Assembly (NCBI GenBank): GCA_030620095.1 | Contig: JAUTXW010000598.1 | Span: 1-64,000 of the forward strand | DNA: 64,000 bases | Direction of reading: 5' to 3' | Origin: Kuschelorhynchus macadamiae | Lineage: Eukaryota > Arthropoda > Insecta > Coleoptera > Curculionidae | In this document: one piece after another, positions 10,761-21,170 of the stretch | Position numbering within the stretch: position 1 is the first letter of the stretch | Layout: each line of letters starts with the position of its first letter | Notes under the pieces: model-generated | Seen by the model: only the letters and a program-made list of their open reading frames with translations | What the model was told of the DNA's origin: nothing | Database searches by the model: none | Program-made: the position numbers and the translations under genes

Positions 10761-13387
10761 CAGGGTGTCCCGAATTGTAGTGTCCAAACTTTAACAGCGC
10801 ATTCTGCATTCAAAATAAGCCCTAATTTACTATATAAACATATATCGGCAAATGCTTCGTTTTCGAAATACAGGGTGTTGAAGTTTTAAGAAAAAAATAG
10901 TTTTTTAGTCATAACTTTTTTATTACTTGAGATATTGTTATTAAATTTGGTAAACAGCCTTGGAGTAACAAAAGGCATTTTTTGATTTGAAATATTTTTT
11001 AATTTTTCGTCAGTGTCGTCCGTACGGGATTTTTTATTGAATATTCTTGAAGAAAAAATGATACTCTACTGCTTTTTCTGAAAACAAAAATCATTCCTAA
11101 AATCCCCACTCACTTTGGAGCAAATTTGATCCCTTGTCTTTTTTTCGTGCGGTGTAAGTATTTCGAGTAAAAAACTAAAAACCATTTTTATGTATGCCAT
11201 AGTTAAAATTTCCATTATTGTTAATTTCAAAACCTTTAAGGTGGGATTGTAACAGCAAGTTTTTAAAATTATTTGGTTTCCGATGTTTATTTCATGCATT
11301 CCGAGTGAGTTCATAATTTCTGAACAACGTATGTAGGGTTTCTAAAATAAAAGCTTGTCTGACAACTAAGGAGAGATGACCTCATCGACCCGTTGTAATG
11401 GAGATTTGCATTATGTTTGGGTTATCAGGGTGACATCACAGAAGTTAGCAGGCAACCTATTAAAATCTAATGTGCTTGGTACCATCATTCCTTCGTTGTC
11501 GACTCTTGGTATGCCATGATTGCATTTTTGTGATAATTGAACAATTGCTAGGTTCGTCTTTAAAGTATGACAGATGAGTTTATAATTCTAAAATCGTCGA
11601 TTCATTTTGTAAAACAGTAATTAGAATTAATTTAATTTTGAAGATTATACTTCATTTTACAGAAACTACTTTTTATTAACTAAGTTCGTAATTAATTAAT
11701 TGATTCATAACTTTTATTAACTTAGACCGTGAAAAAAAAATTATAGAGCACTTTAAATATCATTAAGGATTAATGTGAGCCTTAAAATTCACAATAATTG
11801 CTCAAAATGAGCTCCTCTAACTTCGACACATTTTCGGCATCTGCTCTTAACTGTGTCAGTGGCATGGCGTATAAAATTCATATTGGCTCGCAAAGTTTCA
11901 CAGGCTTGCTCTATCCTTAGAATCTTCTCTTGTATGAACTGGTCTGGAATAAACTAAATTTTTCAAATAACCCCACACAAAGAAGTCGACAGGTGTGAGG
12001 TCAGGGGAACGTGGTGGCCAGGCTGTAGCTCCTAATCGTCCAATCCACCGTTCTGGATAATTATCATTTAACCACTCGGGAGCCCCGTCCATTTGAATCC
12101 AGAATTCGTTTCTAAGATTTAGAGGAATATTTTCTAGATATTGAAATAACTCATTTTGCAGAAAATCATTAAATAACTGTCCATCTAGGCGTGGTGGTAG
12201 AATATGGGGCCCGCAAAAAATTTCATTTATTACACCACACCAAACATTAACAGAAAATTCTTGCTGAAATGTTCTAGTTCGTACAACACGTGGATTGTCA
12301 TGGCTCCAGATTCGTAAATTATGGAAATTTACTGAGCCGCTTTGGGTAAATGTGGCTTCATCAGGTTGTAAGTTTTGAACTGGCTGCATCTGAAATGGCT
12401 TCCTGTGATCTTTCCTCAAAACGAGATGAACCTTATTTTTAGAAACAAAAACTGCGTTGCCTTGTAAATTATGAGCTGCTCTTCGTAGGCTTAATGTCCT
12501 ATCGTTGTCAAACTTATTTAAAATTACGTTTCGATATTGTTCATTTCTCCTACCTTCGTTTCTCGGGTTCTTTTTGCGTCCAACATTCCTAAACATTAAA
12601 TGCGTTTTAATGAAAACTTGTTTGCAAGGTAATCTTCTATTTGGAAATCTTCGTTGGTATTCCCGTACTGCTGCATTTGCATTTCCATTACAGAAACCAT
12701 AAACGAAATGAATATCAGCATACTCAAAGTTACTGAATAACACCATTTTGAAATCACTAGTTAGACTGATAATTACCTTTTTGTATAAACTATAATGTAC
12801 CTGACATTTATTTACTCTAAAAACTCAAATGTCACACTTTAAAGACGAAACTAGCAATTGTTCAATTGTCACAAAAATGCAATCATGACATACCAAGATG
12901 TTAAAGGTTTTGCCACTGAAATAATTAACAATAATGGAAATTTTAACTACGCCATACATAAAAATAGTTTTTAGTTTTTAACTCGAAATCCTTGCATCGC
13001 ACGAAAAAAAGGCAAGGGACCAAATTTGCTCCAAACTGAGTGGGGATTTTAGGAATGATTTTGGTTTTCAGAAAAAGCAGTAGCGTACCATTTTTTCTTC
13101 AAGAATATTCAATAAAAAATCCTGTACGGACGCCACTGATAAAGAATTAAAAATATTTCAAATCAAATAATGCCTTTTGTTACTCAAATGCTGTTTACCA
13201 AATTTAATAACAATATCTCAAGTACTAAAAAGGTTATGAGTAAATAACAATTTTTTTCTTAAAACTTTAACACCCTGTATTTCGAAAACGAAGCATTTGC
13301 CGATATATGTTTATATAGAAAATTAGGGCTTATTTTGAATGCAGAATGCGCTGTTAAAGTTTGGACACTGCAATCCGGGACACCCTG
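10761..13387 (-). mobile_element. DD41D-type mariner element A
   Basis: The ends CAGGGTGTCCCG and CGGGACACCCTG are flanked by TA on both sides (10759-10760 and 13388-13389). The inverted repeats are very long: the right one runs inward to about 12830, and the left one to about 11580 because it holds roughly 270 bp of extra sequence (about 11240-11510). Each TIR has a second CAGGGTGTT-type motif exactly 110 bp inside the terminus (10871; 13277). One transposase pseudogene sits in the middle on the minus strand. Confidence 0.85.
11789..12746 (-). pseudogene. DD41D mariner transposase (element A), broken
   Basis: Cut-and-paste transposase. The N-terminal helix-turn-helix (DUF4817-like; NANAAVREYQRRFPNRRLP, residues 22-40) is followed by the catalytic core: first Asp in PDEATF, second in QMDGAPEW, third in SPDLTPVDFF. 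In the intact relatives in this window 41 residues separate the last two Asp; here only 33 do, so eight residues around the second Asp are deleted. A frameshift near 11943 throws off the C-terminus, which continues in another frame as CRKCVEVRGAHFEQLL and stops at 11789. Inactive. Confidence 0.85.
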
Positions 13388-13740
13388 TATATTTTCAAAT
13401 CAAAAGAGAAAGATCATTGGGTGGGTGAATTCTTAAAAAGAGAAGGAAAAATAAATCGTGGGCATGTCCGCATGAAAAAAAGAAGGTGTGAAGTTTGGTA
13501 ACCGAGCTACACGTGTTTCAGTCTTATTAGATTTCATCAGCAGAGCAGTTTAACCAAGTTAAAAGACATAGGAAAGTCGTTGAAAATCCTAGAAAATAAA
13601 CGTGGATTCACTGAGAGGAGCCAGCCACACATTTGTAAATTCGGCCAGAAAGAACCCAAAATTTAAGGTCAATCTCTGATGTCTCTACGAAGGTGATAAA
13701 CCAAAAGAGAAAGATGTGTGGATGAATTCTTAAAAAGAGA
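13388..13740. repeat. Short direct repeats next to element A
   Basis: A 50-bp segment with GAATTCTTAAAAAGAGAAGG occurs at about 13398-13452 and again at about 13698-13750. No coding potential is seen between the copies. Confidence 0.5.
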
Positions 13741-14890
13741 AGGAAAAAAACTAGCCCGCCATTTTCTTTTGCCATCACAGATTTTTACCAAAATATTACC
13801 AGATCAGCCCCATTTGACCGTTAATTTTTGTCAAAAATTTGAAGTCAATCTTACTGCGAACTAACAGTCAGTCAAACCGACAGATAGACCGACCGACAGA
13901 GTTGATAAAACAAATTTTTTAGCTCCTAAGGACGGTAAACTTTGTGAAATCTGAAAGATTGATTTTTTTCACTATTATAAATATTTTATTTGGCCGCCAT
14001 TTTGTTTCGGCATCTTGAATTAGAACCACAGTTTTACTAGTTTATCTCTATACCACAATTAGTTAAGGCACATAATTTGAAATCAGTCAATTAAGTAGTT
14101 TTTCAGGCTTAATCTTTAAATATTTTATTAAGCCGCCATTTTGTTCCGCCATCTTGGATCCGTATCAAAGTTTTACCAGTTGATTTTTAAATAACAGTTG
14201 ATTTTTGTACAAAATTTGAGTTAAATTGGATAATTCGTTTTTTTAGTAATAATTTTAACATTTCACTAGACCTCCATTTTGTTTTGGCATGTTGTATTTT
14301 TACCAAAATATTACCAGGTCTTCCCTATATGACTCTTAATTTTTGACAAACATTTGAAGTCAATCTGACGAGTAATTTTTAAGCTATGCCACGAACTGAC
14401 AGACAAACGGACAAACCGATAGATGGACCGACGCAATTGATAAAACATATTTTTTGGCATCTTGGAACGCTAAAATCTGAAAGTAATGCCTGAGAGGTTG
14501 AGTCCATTAAGTAGTTTTCAGGTTGAATTTTTATATATCTGTATTAAGCCGCCATTTTGTTCCGCCATCTTGAGTTCGTACCAAAATTTTACCAGTTGAT
14601 TTCTATATAATACTAGATCTTTGTGCAAAATTTGAGATAAATTGGATAAGTAGTTTTTTAGTAATAATTTTTTTTACATTTCTCTGGCCGTCATTTTGTT
14701 TTGCCATTTTGGATTTTTACCAAAATGTTACCATGTCATACCCTTAATTTTTGACCAAAATTTGAAGTCAATTGGGTAAGTAGTTTTTTAACCATGCCGC
14801 GAACAGACAGACCGACCGAAACGTGTCACTCGGAGAGTGATTTTTTTCACGATTCTAATACTTCCCTTTTACGAGGAACGTAAAAACGAA
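13740..14890 (+). repeat. Higher-order repeat with GCCATTTTGTT cores
   Basis: Two alternating sub-units recur: one with TTAAGCCGCCATTTTGTTCC (about 13993, 14131, 14547) and one with CATTTTGTTTTGCCAT followed by TTTTTACCAAAATNTTACCA (about 13753, 14270, 14690). The composite period is about 420 bp. CAGACAGACCGACCGA-like tracts lie between units, and the array ends with TTTTTTTCACGATTCTAATA and ACGAGGAACGTAAAA. Similar pieces occur at 1430-1740, 15170-15260, 19730-20760 and 60060-60470, in both orientations. I do not recognise the family. Confidence 0.65.
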
Positions 14891-15039
14891 TTTGTTGATT
14901 TGTTCATAGATAAAGCATTGGTCAGTTTGCTATAATATAGATAGCCAACTCAATATAGAAAATCTGACCCGTATTTGGCTCCCTCTAGCGTTTAAATTTT
15001 TAAGTTTTTTTTTTATATAATACAGGTTGTTCCATGAAT

Positions 15040-15155
15040 GAATTCAGTGTTCAGATCTCGTGGAGTAAGCGTAATTCCTGAAGATGCCTCGTGCAATCGA
15101 AGGCGAACCGTCGGATAATAATAATTCCATTTTAACACGGTCTAATCCCCAGTTC
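15040..15155 (+). repeat. Penelope-like element tail with hammerhead-like core
   Basis: It matches, in inverse orientation, the segment at about 31800-31925 next to Penelope-type RT. The shared part contains CTGAAGATGCC, a short loop, and AAGGCGAA(A/C)CGTCGG. This arrangement (CUGANGA, stem, GAAA) recalls hammerhead ribozymes carried by Penelope-like elements. In this copy GAAAC has become GAACC. Confidence 0.45.
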
Positions 15156-15300
15156 TATAATTTCTTAATCTAATAAGTAGTTTTTTCAGGGTAATTATTT
15201 AAATATTTTATTAAGCCGCCTTTTTGTTTTGCCATATTAGATTAGTATCGACAGTTTTATCAGTGCATTCCTACTTACTCCTTGATTTATGTGCAAAATT

Positions 15301-15490
15301 TTGTTCTCGTAGGGGAGGAGTTTGATTCAAAAAATTATTTTGGTTTTTGTGCGAACACGGACAATCCTGATGAGTTTCCCCACCAGGGATGCCATGTTCT
15401 CGTACGGGGGGGGGGTTTGATTCGAAAAATTTTTTGTTGCCCCTTTGAACACAGCAGTTCTTGCCTGGGTTTCCCCATACAAGATGCCAT
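15301..15490. repeat. Two diverged tandem copies of a ~95-bp unit
   Basis: Unit one begins GTTCTCGTAGGGG and ends GGGATGCCAT; unit two begins GTTCTCGTACGGG and ends AAGATGCCAT. The start of a third follows (GCTCTCGTGGGCG). The open frames across it are a by-product. Confidence 0.6.
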
Positions 15491-18249
15491 GCTCTCGTGG
15501 GCGTTCGAATTTGTTCGAATGTGTTCGAATTGTGGGCGGAGCTACAGCCTTCTCATCTCGTCTTTCCCGCTGTGCTCCATTTCCTCTTTCGTGAACAAGG
15601 AATACAAACTCCCTTCCCTATGTCCTGTAGTTTTTGTCTTGTGTAAGGACCTGCGGTCCTGGTATTTTTTGTAGTTTGTCCTGTCGCCGCCTTCACAAAT
15701 GGAAAGGAGGTCGACCACGGATTCCCCACCCAGACTCTGACGGTCAGGAGAGAAATCCAATTCAAACAATGAATATGATTTTTTACTCTTATAGGTTTTC
15801 TAATTTCCAACGAACTATCTGCGTAAAGAGTTTGCAGAGATTCGCGCTTGCGGCTACTATCGAGCAACAGAGTTTCATTTGTTTTGTTAAGTTTATTTAA
15901 TTCAATTTCTGAATAGTATTTATTTTGTATAAATGAGGGATGGTGATGATATTCTCTCCCCCGGGGTACCTCCATGGAGGCATCCTCCATACAAGTAGCT
16001 CCGGCGAAAGTATCAATTAAGTAAGTCCTATATGAATTGTCATGGTTTTGTATGTATTCAGGGGCTTTAATTGACAAGCTTGTCAGGCACCCACCACTCA
16101 CCCGAGGAATTTTAGGATGTTCGTTCCCCTCGCCAGGAAAGAGATTGAGCGAATGCTCAAGAAGGAAGGGTGTTGCTGGGCGAATGGACATCTGAGCTAC
16201 CACCCTTGGGAACTACACCAGAAGTAGGAGTAGCCATTGGTAGTCAGTAATAAAAAATTTTAATTAAAGATTTCAAAGTCCGGACTTGCCGAACAAACAA
16301 ATTAGGGAGCAACGGGAGTCAGTCGGGGGAAAGTCACTTAAAACTAAAGTAACGTAACCCGAGCGGAGTCCTATCCCTAAGTCTAGGTTTAATTACAAAA
16401 ATCTTATGGATTTATTTACTTATAAAAATCCTAACAACTATGGCTTGGGCCGTGTGTAGGCTTTGCTAAGTCCTTACACCATATAAATATTTCACCTTTC
16501 GATTTTAAGTCGAAACGTTCAAAGAAAGCACTACGCACTGTCACTATTAGTGTTTGTGTAGGTACTTTGACGTATAAGTTTATTGTTTATAGTTTATTGT
16601 TTATTATTTAGTCAATGTTGAGATTTACACAAAATTCGCTCAACAGTCTTTTGCCAAACAACTAGTAATTGACCACAACTACTAGAACTGTCTTTTTGCT
16701 CACTTTTGGTAATCAAGACAAAATCAAAAAAGAATAACAAATCTCTCGTATCTGTTATTTTTGTTTACAAAAATCAAGAATCAACACTGTGACTGCTAAG
16801 TAAAGTCTTTCAGTAACAACTTTGGAATCAAATTACAATCTATCTTAGCCTAGTCGAACTAAGTGAATATCTTTTTTATTTACACTAAAATTTAAGTTTT
16901 ATTTATTATTATTAATAAAGTCAAAATCAGGTAAAGTTTAGTTTATTCAAAAGCTGGCAAAACTATTTAAAGATTAAAATCAAAAATGATATTATCAAAA
17001 TTAAAAAATCAAAACTCAAAAAGATATTCCTTTTAAGCTTGCCAAAAGTCCCTATCTAATAGTCCACTCGGGTCACGCCGCTTGGGATATTAGACGCGAA
17101 AATGTTGGAATATTTTTAATATTTAAAAATAAAAATTAAAATTAATATTTTGTTAAAGTTATAGTTTATGATAGTTTATATAATATATACAAAAGTCACG
17201 AATATATATATATCAAATCAAATCAAATATAGTCAAAATCAAGTGCACGGTTTTTGCTAAGTGTTCCTTAGAATAAACAATCCTCTACACTTAAGAGAGA
17301 TTGAGAACTTCAGGAACTGACGTGCTATGTCTCTGGAGGGATCGTTAAGTTTTATTAAAAAAGATCGGATTCACCAAGCGTACTTAATGCTAGGATCCTA
17401 TCTTACCTAATACAAGATCAAGTAAATTATTATTTACAATTTGTTTAAACAATTAAGTTTAGTTACAAGAGAATATCAAAATCAGGTTTGTCACAATCAG
17501 TAATTTTACAAAAATATGATTCGCCCAATTAAGGGTAGATCATAAAATACAAATCAAATAAAATATACAATGTTACAAGATAGTAAATGTTTGCAGTCAA
17601 AAATCGGTAAGTAAAAAAATTTATAAGTTATAAAAAAAATTTTTATTAGTGAGCAATTCGTTAAAAATTAGAGTGAAAAGAGCAAATTCAAAATTTCCCA
17701 AAATAAGCAAAGGTAAACAGGTCTACGTTTTGAAAAAATGAGTGATAATTTATGCCAGAAGTTACAGAGTTTTAACTTTAACACTTGAACACTAGTTAGG
17801 CTAAGGTTCGAGCTAAGAATGGAAACTTGATCTGGAGAAAAACTGAGCTTGGAGAACGCTTAGAGGAGAAGGTGACCAGAGGCACAGCTACTTACTAGTT
17901 TTTCCTCACGCAATTTAGACAGCCAGTTATTATTTCTTCCAGATGCCTCTTACTAGGCCATAAATCAAGAGAACCAGATTTAAGACCCGAGGACGATCTT
18001 CACAATCAGAGCTCTACTAAGAACCTTAGTGCAATGGAACCTTTCAAGCAAAGATCCGGCGCAATCCAACGTTGGGAACAAAGTGCAAGGTTCCTCTCGT
18101 AGGTTTCGGCTGTATCACAAAAAGAAACGCACAATTAACACTGCTTCCGACGCTTAGGAGGGTATATGAATATAGGCTTAATTCACTCACGAGTCTAACA
18201 CGTAAACTGTTCGGTAGGACATGATCGAATGCTTTCGAAACAAAAATCT
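15491..18249. other. Unassigned region, possible minus-strand leader
   Basis: No recognisable protein. The open frame on the minus strand at 15553-16203 has no motif I can place. The minus strand also offers an ATG near 16235 (MATPTSGVVPKGGSSDVHS) that stops after about 22 codons. Together with the promoter-like signals at 18250-18282 this could be the leader of a decayed LTR element or an untranslated first exon, but nothing decides it. Confidence 0.3.
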
Positions 18250-18282
18250 GTCTATATTTATACTAATCGAAGTTTGACGTCA
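18250..18282 (-). promoter_or_regulatory. Candidate minus-strand promoter (CRE + TATA)
   Basis: On the minus strand a perfect CRE octamer TGACGTCA (18275-18282) is followed about a dozen bases later by TATAAATATAGA (18262-18251). This spacing is plausible for an RNA polymerase II core promoter, but no gene is recognised downstream. Confidence 0.3.
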
Positions 18283-19729
18283 CGGCGCCACCCTTTTGCA
18301 CACTCTGGACCAATCCTGTTGATTGTGGGCGGAGTCCCGTGAACGAAACTGGTGCATTTTCTGTTCATTTTCGAACAAGAATTTCTAGTAGAAACATCTC
18401 CCGGGAAACTTTAAAGTCCCGTGGGATCTCTGTTTTTGAGAATTTTCTCAATTTGGGATTTTTCCCTAGAATAGTATCACTTTATACGTATTCTAGCCAA
18501 GTTTCAGATTTTTATTGCAACTTTTTTCTTTTTGAAAATAAAAAATTCGTATAGCCTTAAAACTTTGTTAAACGATAGTTCTTTATTAAATATTTATTCC
18601 TGTGAAAAATTAGATTTTTTCTATCAGTCGTTTTATAGATATTGGACATATTCACCAGGTCCTGGTGCAGTACTTCCAACGTCGATTTCCTGGTTTCCTC
18701 GTGGTTTTTTCCAAAAATGTTTTATTATATAAAATGTCTCTTTTTGTGTGGGCTTTCATCCTGTGAAGGTCCATTTATCCAAAATTATCCAAAAAGTCCA
18801 AAAAAGTGAAACATTTTGTTCGCAAAAATTTTCCTATTTTCTTGAAATTTTAATATGTTGTAGATTAAATCAGTGGGAATCTTTTTTCTCTAGTGACTTT
18901 TTTACGTCCGACGTCGCGTTTAGGCGCTACGGACGTAGCGTCCTTTTTCAGGAGTGGCATTCTCGACGCCTATCTTCTTTTGTTCATAATTTTGTCAATT
19001 CTTAATGTATCTTCTTCAAATTTGGATACAAGGTGGCCCTAAGGGATCTCTTTCGACTAGTCCTTACGGCACTTGTCTGTCTGGTTTAGAAAAAAATTTA
19101 TTTAAGATTGAAATTGAAAAATTAAAATTTAACGAACTCTAATTTTTGAATTTTTTCCTTTAAAGCTAATTTTCTCTGTTATTACCGAACGGATTTCAAT
19201 CATTCTTTTACTAAAATGTATGTTTTGATAAGGCCTTTTTGGGGATGTTAAAAGTTTTTTAAAATATTTAGTTTTTAGATTTTGAAAAATTTTAATCGTC
19301 GATTTTTAGGTAGAAATAAAGGTGTTTTCGTAAAGATTTTTATATGAGCGGGAAGCGCATATACTAGAGATCATTTGTACAAAGTTTCATTAAATTATTT
19401 TGATTAGAAATATTTTTAATTAATTATTATAGTTATAGAAATTCTAGAATCGATTAGACCAATCCGATTGTAGCGTGGTTGAATCTGATTGGCTGAAAGA
19501 CTTGAATGCTTTAAAATGATTGGGTGGAATGTTTCCATCGAATTTTCGAGATTAGGTGTGGTTACGTATGTTATTCGATTTGGTTTTTGGTTTCCAATGT
19601 CTAATGCATGTAAATACATAGGGAATTCATTTTTCTTTATTTTGGCCTAATTTTACTTGTAGAATTTACTTGATTTCGGCAAAAATTGTGATATTACGAC
19701 AATTTCATATACATTCAAAACTGGGTAAG
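18283..19729. other. Non-coding stretch
   Basis: Short open frames only (18339-19005 on the plus strand), none with recognisable content. No repeat unit recognised. Confidence 0.4.
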
Positions 19730-20760
19730 TAGTTTATTAGTAAGTATGTTTTTAACATTTCGCTAGGCCACCATTTTCTTTCGCTATATTGAATTTTTAA
19801 CAAAATGTTACCATATGACCTTTAATTTTGTATAAGTTAAAATGGTAAGTAGTTTTTCATAGTTTTTCCTCGTATATTATGTCAATGGTTTTCACAACTA
19901 GAGAGAACTAACTGCTTTAATTTTTTTTGGGATTGCTTCATATCCTTAGGGCTTTAATGGAAATGAATATACATTTTACATGTTGTCGAGGTTATAACTA
20001 TTTACGAACCTAATTTTCTTGATGAAAAGAAAGGGAAGTTGTAGCAACCAATTCGCGACTTTTTACTTCCATCGTGTAATCGTGAGAAAATCAACCTTCG
20101 AGATTTTTTCAGCTCTTTACCTTTCAGGGTCCCTAGATTCTCAAAAACATGTTTTCTCTAACCTGTCGATATGTCTGTTCGCGGCATAGCTAAAGAACTA
20201 CTTATCCAATTTCCTAGTATTTTGCGCAAAAATCAAGTTTTATGAGAAAATCAGCTGGTAAAATTTTGGTACGAATCCAAGATGGCGATATAAAATGGCG
20301 GCTTAATAAACGGACTGATTTCACTCATTAATTAGGGAATAGAGATGAACTGGTAAAATTGTGGTAGCGATTAAAGATGGCGAAACAAAATTTCGGTCAA
20401 ATAAAATGTTTTTAATTAGAAAAAATCACCAGGTTTAACATATTTTCACGTTTTAGCCTCTCTAGATGCCAAAAATGTATGTTTTAGCAATTTCGTGGGT
20501 CTGTCTGTTTGTAGGCCTGTTAGTTCGCAGAAGATAACGGCCTAGTGAAGCGTTAAAAAAAATAAAATGTGATCTGGTACTAATTCAACATGACGGAACA
20601 AAATGGCGATATGTGTCAATGTAAAAACTACTGTTCAATTTATTTTAAATTATACCCGAAATTCAATTGTGGTATAGGTAGAAACTGGGAAAATATTGGA
20701 AGGATTCAAATATAATGGAACAAACGGTGCCCAGTATAAATGTTTGAAAAGATAGCATAT
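19730..20760. repeat. Scattered GCCATTTTG-family repeat pieces
   Basis: Plus-oriented pieces lie at 19735-19860. Minus-oriented pieces (AAGATGGCGATATAAAATGG, AAATGGCGGCTTAATAAA, GGAACAAAATGGCG) lie at about 20100-20450 and 20520-20760. They match the sub-units described at 13740-14890 and are decayed. Confidence 0.55.
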
Positions 20761-20829
20761 ATGCGTTGTAACATTTTAATTTCGTCACTACATTTTAATG
20801 CATAAAAATCCGTAAATCCGGTACTGTAA

Positions 20830-21170
20830 GTCTTCTATCGATGTAGTAAGGTGCTCGCGGTCTCTGCTTAGCGAAATCTTCAGCTTCATATTGAGGCAAT
20901 TCACTAGTCTTCGTGTAGATGTCGCCTTAGTTTTGTTCAATTAGTAATTTTACTTTCTTGTCCTTTAAATATTTTTTGATTTGGTTAAAGTGTGTGATTA
21001 GTAAAGTAGCACCACTGACGGATTGTCATTCCGCTACTGCTGCCTTGACCTGGTGGTGAGGTAGGTTAAGCTTCTTGTCTCTCTGGAAGGTGAAGGTTAA
21101 GTGTGAAAGTTTGTCGGCGAATTGATCCTGTTTTAATCCAGGCCATCTTTTGGGATTTACGTCGGCAACT
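20830..21170 (-). pseudogene. Degenerate open frame of unknown origin
   Basis: One minus-strand frame reads about 113 codons with only two stops and protein-like composition (RWPGLKQDQFADKLSHLTF; KTSELPQYEAEDFAKQRPRA). I do not recognise it. It could be a decayed exon or a scrap of a retroelement; chance is not excluded. Confidence 0.25.

Noticed and set aside
15553..16203. 216-codon minus-strand open frame
   Set aside because: No recognisable domain, odd composition, and its end lies in the vicinity of low-complexity and tandem sequence; treated as chance.
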